From the NCBI GenBank assembly GCA_903921785.1, contig CAIXRH010000328.1, positions 1 through 40,373 on the forward strand: a stretch of 40,373 nt of DNA, read 5' to 3'. The notes beneath the pieces were generated by a model, which ran no database searches, was not told where the DNA came from, and worked only from the letters and a program-made list of their open reading frames with translations. A program made the position numbers and the translations under genes. The DNA comes from an uncultured Pseudomonadota bacterium (GTDB taxonomy: Bacteria > Myxococcota_A > UBA796 > SXON01). Of the stretch, positions 1-9,109 are shown piece by piece (positions within the stretch are counted from its first letter, which is position 1; each line of letters opens with the position of its first letter).

Positions 1-2
1 CG

Positions 3-905
3 CCGGTCGTGCTCGGCGCCGAGCCTTCATCTGTGCGCGGCAACATCGCCCTCGACCGCTTTGGGACGCCGGACCTGATCGCGGCCGCGACCGTGCGCTT
101 GCTCGACCCGCAGGGCGTGACAGTCAGTCTGGCGCCGGTGGGCGACGGGGGCGAGTTTGTGGTCGCGGATGTGGCGGCCGCCACCTACGAGCTCGAGGGG
201 CGCGGGGAGTGGGCCGCGGCGGAGGCCCTGCTCGCGGGCGACTGGCCTCCCGCGCTGGACAACGCCGCGAAAAACGACCGCCTCCTCCTCCTCCGGCTCC
301 GCGGCGCTCCCGCGGCCGAGCAGGCCGCGGCTGCGGACGGTGCGGCGCTCGGGACCCTGGTGCGCGCGGCGGTCGACGCGGAGCTCGCCGGAGGCCCGCC
401 GGGGCCGGTGCCCGAGGGCTTCGACCCGGCGGCGGTAGGGCTCTGGCAGGTGGCGCTCGCCTCCGCGCTCACGCCCGACGCCGCGCTCCTCGCCGAGCCC
501 GACGCCGCGTGGCGAGTGCCCTGCTCCGACGGCTACGCGGGGCCCGCCGAGGCGCTGTCGATTCCCGGCACCCCGACCCCCGGCTCCCTCGGCGACGCCT
601 GTCGGCTGCTCGTCCTCCGCGCGGCGCAGCCCGAGCCGCTCCCGCCCGAGTTCACCGCCCAGCTCGACGCGTTCCGCGCCGCGAACCCCGGCCTGTCCCC
701 GCTCTTGGAGCCGGTCGTCCGGGCGGCGCCGGGGGAGGTCGCCGCCGCGGTCGAGGCGACGGCCAGCGGGCAACCCACCGTCGCGCGGGGGATGGTGCGG
801 CTGTTCGGCGTGGTGCGGCTACGGGAGGCCGCGCCGCCGATCTGGCGCAAAGAAGCCCGGGCGTTCGTGCTGCCGCTGAACCGCTGGTACCTGCGCGCGG
901 AATGA
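3..905 (+). CDS. Hypothetical protein, 5' end outside the window
   Basis: The reading frame is open to the left edge, so the true start is probably upstream; the first in-window start codon is a GTG at 9. At least 298 residues, rich in Ala, Pro and Leu, with no transmembrane segment and no motif I recognise. The final third (about residues 225-298) is less biased and ends in a compact Trp/Arg-rich tail, suggesting a folded domain. It stops 9 bases before the stop of the convergent propeller gene at 915. Function unknown; I only claim that it is coding, because the frame is long and keeps high GC at third positions. Confidence 0.6.
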   Translation, partial: PVVLGAEPSSVRGNIALDRFGTPDLIAAATVRLLDPQGVTVSLAPVGDGGEFVVADVAAATYELEGRGEWAAAEALLAGDWPPALDNAAKNDRLLLLRLRGAPAAEQAAAADGAALGTLVRAAVDAELAGGPPGPVPEGFDPAAVGLWQVALASALTPDAALLAEPDAAWRVPCSDGYAGPAEALSIPGTPTPGSLGDACRLLVLRAAQPEPLPPEFTAQLDAFRAANPGLSPLLEPVVRAAPGEVAAAVEATASGQPTVARGMVRLFGVVRLREAAPPIWRKEARAFVLPLNRWYLRAE

Positions 906-914
906 GGCCACGAA

Positions 915-2177
915 TCAGGGCAGGAACACCACCTCGCCGCCGTCCCCGAGCGGCGGCCGGTGCAGCACGACCCGCCCTCCGCCGAACCACACCGGGTGGT
1001 ACTGCCCGTCCAGGCGCTTCCGCACCTTCCCGGTGCGCCGGTCCACGAGCCAGGTCCGCTTGTAGAGCGTGATCACGAGCCAGGTGTCGTCGGCCGCGAG
1101 GTGCACGTAGGCGGAGTCGTCGAGGTCAAGCCTGGCGAGCTCCGCGAAGGTCGGACCGAGCAGCCGCGTCGCCCCCGCGGTGGAGCGCCGCACAAAACCC
1201 CAGGGGGTGCCGAAGAGCACGTCGGCCTCCGCGAGCGTGAGCCGGGCGACCGGCGCACCGGAGGCGACGTCCACGAGCCGGACCACCGAGGGACCCGCCG
1301 CCACCAGGGGCAGCCCCGGCTCGCCGCTGAGCGGGTCCTGGACGGATCGGAACGAGGCGACGACGACCCGCTCCCCCGGCGCCGCGGGCACGGTCCAGAG
1401 GACATGGCCGTCGTCCCAGTCCAGGCACAGCGCCGCCGCCTCGCCGACGGCCACGATCCCCGCGTCCGTCGAGGAGAACTGCCTGAACCCGTCCAGGCTC
1501 GCCCGCCACCGCGCCGCCCCCGAAGCACAATCCACCGCCACCACGCCGTCGGGCGCGGCCGCCCAACAAAGTTCCCCGTGAGCCCCCGCTTCCACGCCCC
1601 CCGCGAGCGACACCCGCCACGCTTCCCGGCCGTCCGCCGCGATCCCGACCAGCATCCGACCGGGCGGCTCGATGTGAGGTTCTTCACCGAAGAGGACCGT
1701 CACGCCCCCACGCCGCGCCACCGGGACGGGCGCCGGACCATCGTATGTGCAGAGACGCTCGACGTCCCCGCCCGACGCGTGGCAGGTCGGGGCGAGGGGG
1801 TAGCTCGGCCCGAAGAGGGCGCCGGTTTGGGGGTCGAGGGCCGAAAAGTGGTCGATGCAGGAGAGGGCTGCGGCGCCCTCCGCCTGAAGCACCGCGCACC
1901 GCGACCGGGGGCCGAAGTCCAAAGGGGCGGCGGCGGACCCGTCCAGCGCGATGCGCGTCGCGGGGGTGCTGTCGGGGACGATGTCGCCGGCGAGCGCCCC
2001 GAGCGGCTGCCACCCGTAGGGGCGATCCACGAGGGTGCGCGTCCAACGCGGCGCCCCGTCCGCCGCGGCGAACGCGGCCAGACCGCGGTCGTCATCCCAG
2101 GTCACCACCACGTCGCCGTATGCGCGGACCGCGGTGGCGGGCGGTCCAGCGAGCGCGACGGCGGACAGAAGCCACAT
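915..2177 (-). CDS. Exported PQQ-like beta-propeller repeat protein
   Basis: About 420 residues. I start at the ATG at 2177 because it is followed directly by a short hydrophobic signal peptide (MWLLSAVALAG), whereas the upstream in-frame extension to 2237 looks like leader sequence. The mature protein shows repeated blade-like segments with the pattern of a variable or database-style value followed by a Gly-Ala-x-x-W-R/T strand (GAPRWTRTL, GAARWRASL, GHVLWTVPA), the signature of PQQ/quinoprotein-type propellers. No catalytic residues of PQQ dehydrogenases can be pointed to, so a binding or scaffold role in the periplasm is more likely than enzyme activity. It diverges from the gene at 2297. 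Confidence 0.7.
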   Translation of the reverse strand: MWLLSAVALAGPPATAVRAYGDVVVTWDDDRGLAAFAAADGAPRWTRTLVDRPYGWQPLGALAGDIVPDSTPATRIALDGSAAAPLDFGPRSRCAVLQAEGAAALSCIDHFSALDPQTGALFGPSYPLAPTCHASGGDVERLCTYDGPAPVPVARRGGVTVLFGEEPHIEPPGRMLVGIAADGREAWRVSLAGGVEAGAHGELCWAAAPDGVVAVDCASGAARWRASLDGFRQFSSTDAGIVAVGEAAALCLDWDDGHVLWTVPAAPGERVVVASFRSVQDPLSGEPGLPLVAAGPSVVRLVDVASGAPVARLTLAEADVLFGTPWGFVRRSTAGATRLLGPTFAELARLDLDDSAYVHLAADDTWLVITLYKRTWLVDRRTGKVRKRLDGQYHPVWFGGGRVVLHRPPLGDGGEVVFLP

Positions 2178-2296
2178 TCCGAACCGGTATCTCGTCGGAC
2201 ACGCCGGGACGTCGCCGCGCCCGACTCGCGCCGTCAACCGCCCAGCGCGTATGCCCGCCGTCCATCCCGCGGGGCGCCGCCACGATACCCGCCTTC

Positions 2297-3073
2297 ATGG
2301 CCTTCTCCCGTCCGCCGCCCCCCCCGCCGCTCGTCGGCCCCCGGTGGATCGTCGAGCACCTCAGCGCGAGCGGCCTCCGCGTCACCTGGCCGGACGGGGC
2401 GGCGCTCTCGTTCGACCCGCCCCGCGCCACCCCGGGCCCGTTGGTGGTCACCTGGTCCGAGAACGAGCGGGTGGCCGGGGTCAAGGCCGGCGCGCCCGGC
2501 CCGGTCGCCGCGCACGCGACGCTGCTCGACTGGCTGGATCGCCACGGCGTACCGCTCACGCCGGGCATCCCCACCCCGCTCGGCCCGTTCTTGATCACCG
2601 CCCACGCGTACCGCCCGATCCCCTGGGCCACCCCCACCGAGGCGGTTCGCAAGACCCTCAGCGGCCTGGGCTCGCCCGCGTTGGCGCTCACCCGCCTCCG
2701 TCACACCCTTCGGCGCCCGAAGGACCCGCCGTTGGTCATCGTGGCCGAGCACGCCGGTCGACGCTTCGTGCACCTCGGCCAGGCGCTCCACCGCTTCCTC
2801 CCCGAGCCCGACGCCGTCCGCCTCACCACCCTCGCCGCCGACGCCCACCTCGTCGTCGCGGGCACCGACTACGACGACGAAGCCGACGTCGGGAGGCTGC
2901 TGCATCGCTGCGGCTCCGGCCCGCTCGTCGTGGCCGATCTCGTGGGACAGGTGCGCCGGAGGCTCGGCCTGCCCACCCGTCCCCTGAGCGCCACGGTGGA
3001 CGCCGCGCCGCCCGGCACGCGGGGGCTCGACGTCGGCGGCACACTGGAGCTGCTGACGGGTCGTTCGGTTTGA
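2297..3073 (+). CDS. Hypothetical protein, possibly a degenerate metallo-beta-lactamase-like fold
   Basis: 258 residues from the ATG at 2297, which follows a poly-Pro opening (MAFSRPPPPPP). The longer in-frame opening to 1745 overlaps the opposite gene and is rejected. The layout (a strand ending in a D-P-P, then a strand plus a W-S-E-N turn, later a V-V-A-G-T-D-Y segment) vaguely recalls UlaG-like metal hydrolases, but the HxHxDH metal motif is absent, so I would not call an activity. The stop codon at 3071-3073 runs into a small hairpin. Stand-alone gene, divergent from the propeller gene. Confidence 0.6.
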   Translation: MAFSRPPPPPPLVGPRWIVEHLSASGLRVTWPDGAALSFDPPRATPGPLVVTWSENERVAGVKAGAPGPVAAHATLLDWLDRHGVPLTPGIPTPLGPFLITAHAYRPIPWATPTEAVRKTLSGLGSPALALTRLRHTLRRPKDPPLVIVAEHAGRRFVHLGQALHRFLPEPDAVRLTTLAADAHLVVAGTDYDDEADVGRLLHRCGSGPLVVADLVGQVRRRLGLPTRPLSATVDAAPPGTRGLDVGGTLELLTGRSV

Positions 3074-3087
3074 CCGTGACCACGGTC
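3072..3087 (+). terminator. Small hairpin overlapping the stop codon
   Basis: Seven-base arms GACCGTG / CACGGTC (3072-3078 and 3081-3087) flank a 2-base centre, in practice a 6-bp stem with a 4-base loop. It begins inside the TGA of the preceding gene. There is no T-run after it, so intrinsic termination is only a possibility. Confidence 0.25.
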
Positions 3088-3394
3088 GATCGCAGGGAGC
3101 GGCGACGCCAAGCGAGTCCGTGCAGCAAGCCAAGGCGGGCTTCCCGACGTCGCGGGCAAACCTTGCCCTTGTTCGCCGACGGTTCGGGGTGCGATGACGG
3201 GGCGGGTGACGTCGCCAGCGGCGGGCGGAGCGCAGCGATCGCCCGTCGGTGGTGGCGGCAGGACCCAGGGCTGACGCCCACTGTTACTGAGGCTACAAGT
3301 GCCGAACTCGCGACGCCGTGAAGCCCGTCCCCCGGGCGCCGCGTCCTCGCCGGGCGAGCGGTGATCCCGTTCAAACCGGGTTAGCCCGGCGCCG
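3088..3394. other. Gene-free stretch upstream of the XRE regulator
   Basis: About 300 bases without a convincing reading frame; the frames crossing it are shadows of the flanking genes. Just before the regulator start there is a short imperfect dyad (AACCGGGTT, about 3374-3382) that could be an operator, but I cannot separate it from chance in such GC-rich DNA. Nothing else recognised. Confidence 0.4.
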
Positions 3395-3943
3395 ATGGAC
3401 GACCCTGCCCGGAACCTCGGCCGCAACCTGCGCCTGTTGCGGACGGCGCGTGGCGTGAGCCAGGCGCAGATCGCCCACGCGGCGGGGATTCCCCGCGCCA
3501 CCTGGAGCAACCTCGAGTCCGGGGGCGCCAACCCGACGCTCACGGTGCTCGCGGCGGCGGCAGCGGCGCTCGGCGTGTCCCTCGAAGAGCTCCTCGCCTC
3601 GCCGCGCACCGAAGCGCGGCTCCATCCCCGGGACAGCCTGCCGGTGCGCCGCCCCGGCAACGCCTCGGTCCGCAAACTCCTCCCCGATCCGGTGCCCGGC
3701 ACCGACATCGAGCGGATGGAGCTGCCGCCCGGCGGGCGCTTCACCGGCGTACCCCACACCCCGGGTACCCGCGAATACCTCACCTGCGAAGCGGGCACCC
3801 TGGAAGTGACCGTCGCCGGCGAGGTGCTCCTCGCCGCCCCGGGCGACGTGATCGCCTTCCGTGGCGACCTCCGCCACGCCTACCACAACCCCGGCGCCGG
3901 GGTGGCCATCGGCTACTCCGTCGTCGTCCTGGCGGGCGCATGA
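3395..3943 (+). CDS. XRE-family transcriptional regulator with C-terminal cupin domain
   Basis: 182 residues. Residues about 8-62 form a Cro/C1-type helix-turn-helix (LGRNLRLLRTARGVSQAQIA, then GIPRATWSNLESG). After a linker, residues about 100-178 are a cupin barrel, with Gly/Pro turns, a T-R-E-Y-L strand and a G-D-V-I-A-F segment followed by H-A-Y-H. This is the arrangement of the SutR/PuuR-like family, in which the cupin binds a small ligand and the HTH binds DNA. The stop overlaps the xseA start by four bases (ATGA), so the two genes are translationally coupled. The ligand cannot be read from sequence. No clear Shine-Dalgarno sequence is visible. Confidence 0.9.
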   Translation: MDDPARNLGRNLRLLRTARGVSQAQIAHAAGIPRATWSNLESGGANPTLTVLAAAAAALGVSLEELLASPRTEARLHPRDSLPVRRPGNASVRKLLPDPVPGTDIERMELPPGGRFTGVPHTPGTREYLTCEAGTLEVTVAGEVLLAAPGDVIAFRGDLRHAYHNPGAGVAIGYSVVVLAGA

Positions 3944-5136
3944 GCACGCCGGCGAAGTACCAGGTCGGCGAGCTCGTCGCGGAGATCGGCGATCTCCTTG
4001 GCGAAGCGTACGGAGACATCTGGGTGGAGGGCGAGGTGAGCGGGTTCAAGGTCGCCGCCCGCGGCCACTGGTACTTCTCCCTGAAGGACCCGGAGACCGA
4101 CGCGGTGATCGCCTGCGCCATGTTCGCCCGGGAGAACACCAGCGTTCGAAAACCCCCGCGCGACGGGGAGAAGGTGCTCGTCCGCGGCGGGGTCGACGTG
4201 TACGCCCCCCGCGGCAGCTTCTCGCTCATCGTGCGGCGGATGGAGCTCACCGGCGCCGGCGAGCTCGCACGACGGTTGGAGGAGCTCCGCCAGAAGCTGG
4301 CCGCCGAGGGGCTCTTCGACCCCGCGACGAAGCGTCCCCTCCCCGCCTACCCCCGCGCCGTGGGCATCGCGACCAGCCCCACCGGCGCCGCCCTCCAGGA
4401 CATCCTCCGGGTCATGGGGCAGCGATGGCCGGGCATGCCCGTGTACCTCGCCCCGTGCCGCGTCCAGGGCGAAGGCGCGGCGGAGGAGATCGCCGCCGCG
4501 GTGGACCTGCTCAACGAACACGGCAAGGCCGACGTGCTGCTCGTCGGCCGCGGCGGCGGCTCCGCCGAAGACCTCTTCTGCTTCAACGAAGAGGTCGTGG
4601 TCCGCGCCGTCGCGCGCAGCCGCATCCCCATCGTCTCCTGCGTCGGCCACGAGGTCGACACCACGCTCGCCGACTTCGCGGCGGACCTTCGCGCGGCGAC
4701 GCCGTCGCACGCCGCGGAGAAGGTCGTGCCCGTCCGTGCCGAGCTGCAACGCTGGGTGGCCGACCGGGACGCCCGGCTCACCGCCGCGATGCAACGCCGG
4801 GTTCGGATGCTGCGGGAGCGCCTCACCCGCGTCCGCGTCCAGCACCCCCGGCAGCGGATCGAGCGCGCCCGCCTCCGCGCCGACGAGCTCGACGAGCGCA
4901 TCCGCCTCGCCATCGCCCGGATCCTCGCCCGCAAACGGGACCGCTCCACCGCCGCCGCCCGCCACCTCGACGCCCTCTCCCCCCTCCGCGTGCTCGACCG
5001 CGGCTACGCCCTGGTGCAACGCGACGGGCTCGCCGTGACCGACGCCGCCGCGCTCAAGGCGGGCGATCAGGTGGAAGCCCGCTTCGCCAAGGGTCGGGCC
5101 ACGCTCACCGTGAAGCGCACCAGCGGGCTCTTCTGA
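3940..5136 (+). CDS. xseA: Exodeoxyribonuclease VII large subunit
   Basis: 398 residues, normal to slightly short for XseA (E. coli about 456). The N-terminal OB-fold (residues 1-100) binds single-stranded DNA. The catalytic core carries the family blocks TSPTGAALQDIL (about 146-157), GRGGGSAEDLFCFNEE (about 204-219) and the V-G-H-E-V-D-T-T-L-A-D-F-A-A-D-L-R-A block with the catalytic Asp/His cluster (about 235-254). A long coiled-coil region (about 270-345) follows and should bind XseB. The enzyme trims single-stranded DNA from both ends in repair and recombination. It overlaps the regulator upstream by 4 bases and the phosphoesterase downstream by 1 base. No xseB lies beside it in this window. 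Confidence 0.95.
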   Translation: MSTPAKYQVGELVAEIGDLLGEAYGDIWVEGEVSGFKVAARGHWYFSLKDPETDAVIACAMFARENTSVRKPPRDGEKVLVRGGVDVYAPRGSFSLIVRRMELTGAGELARRLEELRQKLAAEGLFDPATKRPLPAYPRAVGIATSPTGAALQDILRVMGQRWPGMPVYLAPCRVQGEGAAEEIAAAVDLLNEHGKADVLLVGRGGGSAEDLFCFNEEVVVRAVARSRIPIVSCVGHEVDTTLADFAADLRAATPSHAAEKVVPVRAELQRWVADRDARLTAAMQRRVRMLRERLTRVRVQHPRQRIERARLRADELDERIRLAIARILARKRDRSTAAARHLDALSPLRVLDRGYALVQRDGLAVTDAAALKAGDQVEARFAKGRATLTVKRTSGLF

Positions 5137-5795
5137 TGGCGCGCACCCTCTTCGTCGGCGATGTCCACGGCTGCGCCCGCGCGCTCGATGCGCTGGTCAC
5201 CCGCGCGAAGCCCGATCGGCTCATCCTCCTCGGCGACCTGTTCACCAAGGGCCCCGATCCCGAGGGGGTGTGGGCGCGCGTGGCCGAATGGCGACCTGAG
5301 TGTGTGATGGGCAACCACGACGCGCGGATGTTGCGGATGTGGGGGCTCGCGATGGAGAGCAAGGCCGCCGCCACCGCGGCCCGGCTGCCCGAGGCGGCGC
5401 GGGTGTGGCTCGAAGCCCGCCCCTCCACCATCAGCGGCGAGCACGAGGGGCGGCCCTGGATCGCGGTCCACGGCGGCTTGCACCCCACCGCCGGCATCTT
5501 CGGGACCGATCCGGTGATGGGCTACCTGCTCCGGCGGTGGCCGGACGACACCTCGCTGAGCCATTCATTCTGGTGGCAGCTCTACCGTCGCCGGGAGCGA
5601 GTGTTCTACGGACACGACGCGATGCGCGGTCTGCAGGTGCGCCCCCACACCGTCGGCCTCGACACCGGCTGCTGCTACGGCCACGCGCTCAGCGGCTACC
5701 TCCTCGAAGAGGAGCAGGTGGTGCAGGTGCGGCCGGACGGCGCGCCGATCGACCCGCCGCAGCGGTTCTGGACCGACTACTCCGAGCCCGGCTGA
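5136..5795 (+). CDS. Calcineurin-like metallophosphoesterase (PrpE/ApaH type)
   Basis: 219 residues beginning at the ATG that overlaps the xseA stop (TGATG). The complete metallophosphoesterase motif series is present: D-V-H-G-C (about 9-13), G-D-L-F-T-K-G-P-D (about 31-39), G-N-H-D-A (about 54-58), V-H-G-G-L-H (about 112-117) and G-H-D-A (about 161-164). These bind two metal ions. Relatives hydrolyse diadenosine tetraphosphate or act as Ser/Thr protein phosphatases; sequence alone does not choose. The close coupling suggests one transcript with the regulator and xseA. Its last 19 bases overlap the 3' end of the convergent histidine kinase gene. Confidence 0.9.
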   Translation: MARTLFVGDVHGCARALDALVTRAKPDRLILLGDLFTKGPDPEGVWARVAEWRPECVMGNHDARMLRMWGLAMESKAAATAARLPEAARVWLEARPSTISGEHEGRPWIAVHGGLHPTAGIFGTDPVMGYLLRRWPDDTSLSHSFWWQLYRRRERVFYGHDAMRGLQVRPHTVGLDTGCCYGHALSGYLLEEEQVVQVRPDGAPIDPPQRFWTDYSEPG

Positions 5796-7903
5796 GCCAA
5801 CGCCGCCAGCAGCACGCCGAGCTGCTCCAGCCGCATCGGCTTGGTGACGAAGTCATCCATCCCGGCCTCGACGCAACGCTGGCGCTCCTCTTCCTGCGCG
5901 TGGGCGGTGAGCGCCACGATCCGCACCCGCCTCCCGCTCTCCCGCTCCAGCTCGCGGATGCGTCGGGAGGCCTCGGGACCGTCCATGACCGGCATCTGGC
6001 AGTCCATCAAGACAAGGTCGAAGGTGCCGGCGGCGTAGGCCCGCACCGCCGCCTCCCCATCCCCGGCGACGGAGGGCTCCACGCCGAACTGACCCAATTG
6101 CAGGCGGATTACCCGCTGGTTCACCGGGTTGTCCTCGGCCACGAGCACCCGGAGGCGACTCGGGCTGAGGTCCACTCGACGCGGGGCGGTGGCCGCCCCC
6201 GGCTTGCCGATGATCGCGGCGCGGAGCGCGGGCCCCTTCGCCGGCATGCCCAGCGTGACGTAGCCCTCGGGGATGCTGCCCGCGGGCGAGCCCACGGAGC
6301 TGAGCACGACCCCCCGGCGCGCGCCGCGCGGGCCGATGAGCGCCGCCAACGCCGGCTGGCTGCCGCCCCCCAGCCCAACCACCACCACGTCGAGCGGCGC
6401 GCCGATGCGCGGGTCGCGGAGCACGCCCAGCGCCGACGCCGCCTCCCGAACGCGGAGCACGTGGGCGCCCCAGGCCTCCAATCGCGAAGCGAGGAGGTCT
6501 CCCCGCGCCTCGTCGGGCTCGATGAGCAGCAGGCGCAGCCCCGAAAACGGCGGGGGGGCGCACGAGCGGACGACGCCCAGCGGCACCTCGAACCAGAATT
6601 CGCTGCCGACCCCTTCTTCGCTGCGCATCCCGACCGTGCCGCCCATGAGATCCGTGAGCTGCCGGGCGATGGCGAGCCCCAGCCCGGTCCCCCCGAAGCG
6701 CCGGGTGGACGTCGTATCCGCCTGGGTGAACGGCACGAACAGCCGGTCGCGAGCCGCCTCCGCCACGCCGATGCCCGTGTCGATCACTGCGCAGCGGAGC
6801 CGGAAGCCCGCGTCGAACGGCACCGGGCGAGCATCGATCGTGACCCGGCCATGCTCGGTGAACTTCAGGGCGTTGCCCACCAGGTTGTCGAGCACCTGCC
6901 GTAGCCGGGTGCGGTCGCCGCGCACCCGCACGGGGAGCTCGGCGGCGGTGGTGAGCCCGAACGCGAGCCCGCGCCGGGCCGCGTCGTGCGCGAAGGCGGC
7001 GACACACTCGTCGAAGAGCTCTTCGAGGTCGAACTCGGCGAGCTCCAACTCCACACGACGCGCTTCGATCTTGGAGAAGTCGAGCACGTCGCCGATGAGG
7101 GCGAGGAGTCCTTCGCCGCTCTGGTGCAAGAGCGCGGCGAGCTCCTTGGACTCGGGGGGGAGCGGGCGCTCCAGGAGGAGCCCCGACAGGCCGACCACCG
7201 CGTTGAGCGGCGTACGCAGCTCGTGGCTCACGTTCGCCAAGAACTCGCTCTTCGCCCGGGTGTTGGCCTCGGCCAGCTCCCGCGCCGCGCGCAGCGCCTC
7301 GGCGGCGGCGTGGGCCTGCTGGTGGTCGAGCACCAGCCCTTCCAGCGCCACGGGTAGCCCCTCCCGATCGAAGCGGGTGGCGGCGCGGAGCTCCACCCAC
7401 CGCATCGTGCCGTCGGGCGCGAGGAGCCGCGCTTCGGCCTGGAGGCTCGCGGCGCCCGTGTTCACCCGCACCACCCGCTCGGTGATCCGCACGACGTCCT
7501 CCGGGTGGAACCACCCGGCGATCGTGGTGCGATCGGCGTTGACGAACTCGCTCGCCGGCCGGCCCGCCAGGGCGAGGATGCCCTCGCTGACGAAGGAGAT
7601 CCGCGCGTCGGCGAGCTCGAAGCGAAAAACGGCGCCGGGAACGGCCCGCACCAGCGCGTCGAGCCGACCCTCGGCGGTGACCCGGCGCTCGGTCTCCTGG
7701 GCGGACAGGCGCTCGTAGAGATCGCGCATCTCGGCGCTGGAGAGCTCCAGGCTCCGCTCCATCGTGTACCGGTCTTCGTCGGCATGGCGGTAGACGCCCT
7801 CGACCGCCTGGAGGAACGCGGCCCACGCCGCGGCCTCCGGGGGCGCCCCCTCGGCGATGCCCAGCCTCCGGAGCTGCCGCAGCAGGGTCGGGTGGCTCAG
7901 CAC
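5777..7903 (-). CDS. Hybrid sensor histidine kinase: PAS, HisKA, HATPase, degenerate REC, REC
   Basis: 708 residues, GTG start at 7903, four bases after the stop of the FIST gene. No transmembrane segment, so cytoplasmic. A PAS domain lies at about 80-195. HisKA carries the phosphorylated His227 in F-L-A-N-V-S-H-E-L-R-T-P. HATPase boxes are N (N-L-V-G-N-A-L-K-F-T, about 340-349), G1 (D-T-G-I-G-V, about 375-380) and G2 (F-G-G-T-G-L-G-L-A, about 403-411). A first receiver at about 457-570 has lost the acceptor Asp (V-V-V-V-G). The last receiver (about 585-705) is intact: E-D-N at 590-592, acceptor Asp634 in L-M-D-C-Q-M-P, K688. The FIST partner upstream probably supplies the signal. Confidence 0.93.
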   Translation of the reverse strand: MLSHPTLLRQLRRLGIAEGAPPEAAAWAAFLQAVEGVYRHADEDRYTMERSLELSSAEMRDLYERLSAQETERRVTAEGRLDALVRAVPGAVFRFELADARISFVSEGILALAGRPASEFVNADRTTIAGWFHPEDVVRITERVVRVNTGAASLQAEARLLAPDGTMRWVELRAATRFDREGLPVALEGLVLDHQQAHAAAEALRAARELAEANTRAKSEFLANVSHELRTPLNAVVGLSGLLLERPLPPESKELAALLHQSGEGLLALIGDVLDFSKIEARRVELELAEFDLEELFDECVAAFAHDAARRGLAFGLTTAAELPVRVRGDRTRLRQVLDNLVGNALKFTEHGRVTIDARPVPFDAGFRLRCAVIDTGIGVAEAARDRLFVPFTQADTTSTRRFGGTGLGLAIARQLTDLMGGTVGMRSEEGVGSEFWFEVPLGVVRSCAPPPFSGLRLLLIEPDEARGDLLASRLEAWGAHVLRVREAASALGVLRDPRIGAPLDVVVVGLGGGSQPALAALIGPRGARRGVVLSSVGSPAGSIPEGYVTLGMPAKGPALRAAIIGKPGAATAPRRVDLSPSRLRVLVAEDNPVNQRVIRLQLGQFGVEPSVAGDGEAAVRAYAAGTFDLVLMDCQMPVMDGPEASRRIRELERESGRRVRIVALTAHAQEEERQRCVEAGMDDFVTKPMRLEQLGVLLAALAQPGSE

Positions 7904-7906
7904 GGT

Positions 7907-9019
7907 CTACCGCTCCTGGAGAGTGAAAACCGTCATGCTCTGGTTGTGCAGGGCACTCCGATCACCGCAAGCTATCCCGCTCGGGCCGATCTCTCCGTAG
8001 CTGTAGAAGCCCACCTGGGTGCTGCCCGAGGGCAGGTTGGCGAGCACGGCCTCCACCTCCTCCTCGGTGCGAGCGCCCAGGGCGAGCCGCCGCCCGACGC
8101 AGCTGATCAGGGTCGCGAACGCCGGTTGATCGGCGCTCAAGGAGGGGGCCGCCCCAGCCGCCCCGTCAATGAGCCGCTCCGGATTCGCCCGCATGAGCTT
8201 CGCCAGACCCCCCTCGGGGACCTCTCCGGCGAAGGTGAGGCTCTGCGTCGCCTCGTCGAGCTGCAGGATGGTCCGGACGACCGGGAGGGAGCCTTCGTCG
8301 GCGCGGACCTGCAGGGGGAAGTGCATCGCGGCCGCCGGCAATCCCGCGGCCCGTTCCCCAAGGTAACGTTTGTAGAGCTCCAGCGCGGGGCGACCGTCCA
8401 GCTCGTACAGCGTGTTTCGCTCGGCGCGGGTGATGCGCCGCTCGGGGCCGAATTCGTTCCAGCCGCCCTGGGTCCCGACCCTCACGTCCATCCGCTCTCC
8501 GTAGAACCCGACCGCCGTCACCCGGCCGCGGCGGGGGACGCCGTCGGCGTCGAGCGTCCAGGTCTCGCCGAAGCGGTCTCCATCTCCGGCGAGGCCGCCG
8601 CCCATGACGACCCCCGGGCCGAGGCCCCGTTCGAGCCCGCGGACCAGGGCGCTGCCGTTGACCTTCTCCCCGTCGCAGAGCACCAGGACCCCCCGCAGCC
8701 CCGGCGCGGCGAGCTCGCGGGCGAGCGTGAACCCCGCGACTTCGTCCCCGAGGTCGAGCGCGACCTCGGCGCGGCGCACCTTGCCGCGCTCCAGCGAGAG
8801 CGCCGCCACCACGATCCCGCCCTCGCCGACGCGCGCGCCGCTGATCTCGCCCGCGGTCGACGCGCCGACGATCACCGCGCCAGGGAACCGCTCCCGCAGC
8901 CGCGCCTCGGCCACCTGCGGACCGGAGCGGCGGTCCGCGAAGAGGAGGATCAGATCAACGCCCCGCTCAGGAGGCAGGGAGGCGTCCCCGGGGGACAGAT
9001 CAACGATACGATGACGCAT
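7907..9019 (-). CDS. FIST domain sensory protein
   Basis: 370 residues from the ATG at 9019. The first half (about 20-210) matches FIST_N: a conserved strand ending in G-A-S-T-A-G-E-I, then V-L-V-L-C-D-G and G-G-G-L-A-G-D. The second half (about 215-365) matches FIST_C, ending in the diagnostic G-F-Y-S-Y-G-E-I-G-P and L-H-N-Q-S-M-T-V segments. FIST proteins are thought to bind small ligands such as amino acids and to feed two-component systems. The kinase gene begins only 3 bases after its stop, so the pair is one operon and probably one signalling unit. No signal peptide is seen. Confidence 0.93.
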   Translation of the reverse strand: MRHRIVDLSPGDASLPPERGVDLILLFADRRSGPQVAEARLRERFPGAVIVGASTAGEISGARVGEGGIVVAALSLERGKVRRAEVALDLGDEVAGFTLARELAAPGLRGVLVLCDGEKVNGSALVRGLERGLGPGVVMGGGLAGDGDRFGETWTLDADGVPRRGRVTAVGFYGERMDVRVGTQGGWNEFGPERRITRAERNTLYELDGRPALELYKRYLGERAAGLPAAAMHFPLQVRADEGSLPVVRTILQLDEATQSLTFAGEVPEGGLAKLMRANPERLIDGAAGAAPSLSADQPAFATLISCVGRRLALGARTEEEVEAVLANLPSGSTQVGFYSYGEIGPSGIACGDRSALHNQSMTVFTLQER

Positions 9020-9109
9020 GCCGGCACCGGCGGTGCGCCCTGTTTCGGATCATCTCCGCGAGCGCTTGAGGCGAACGCGTGGCGAAACCGACGGAGTGGA
9101 CGCGGCGGC

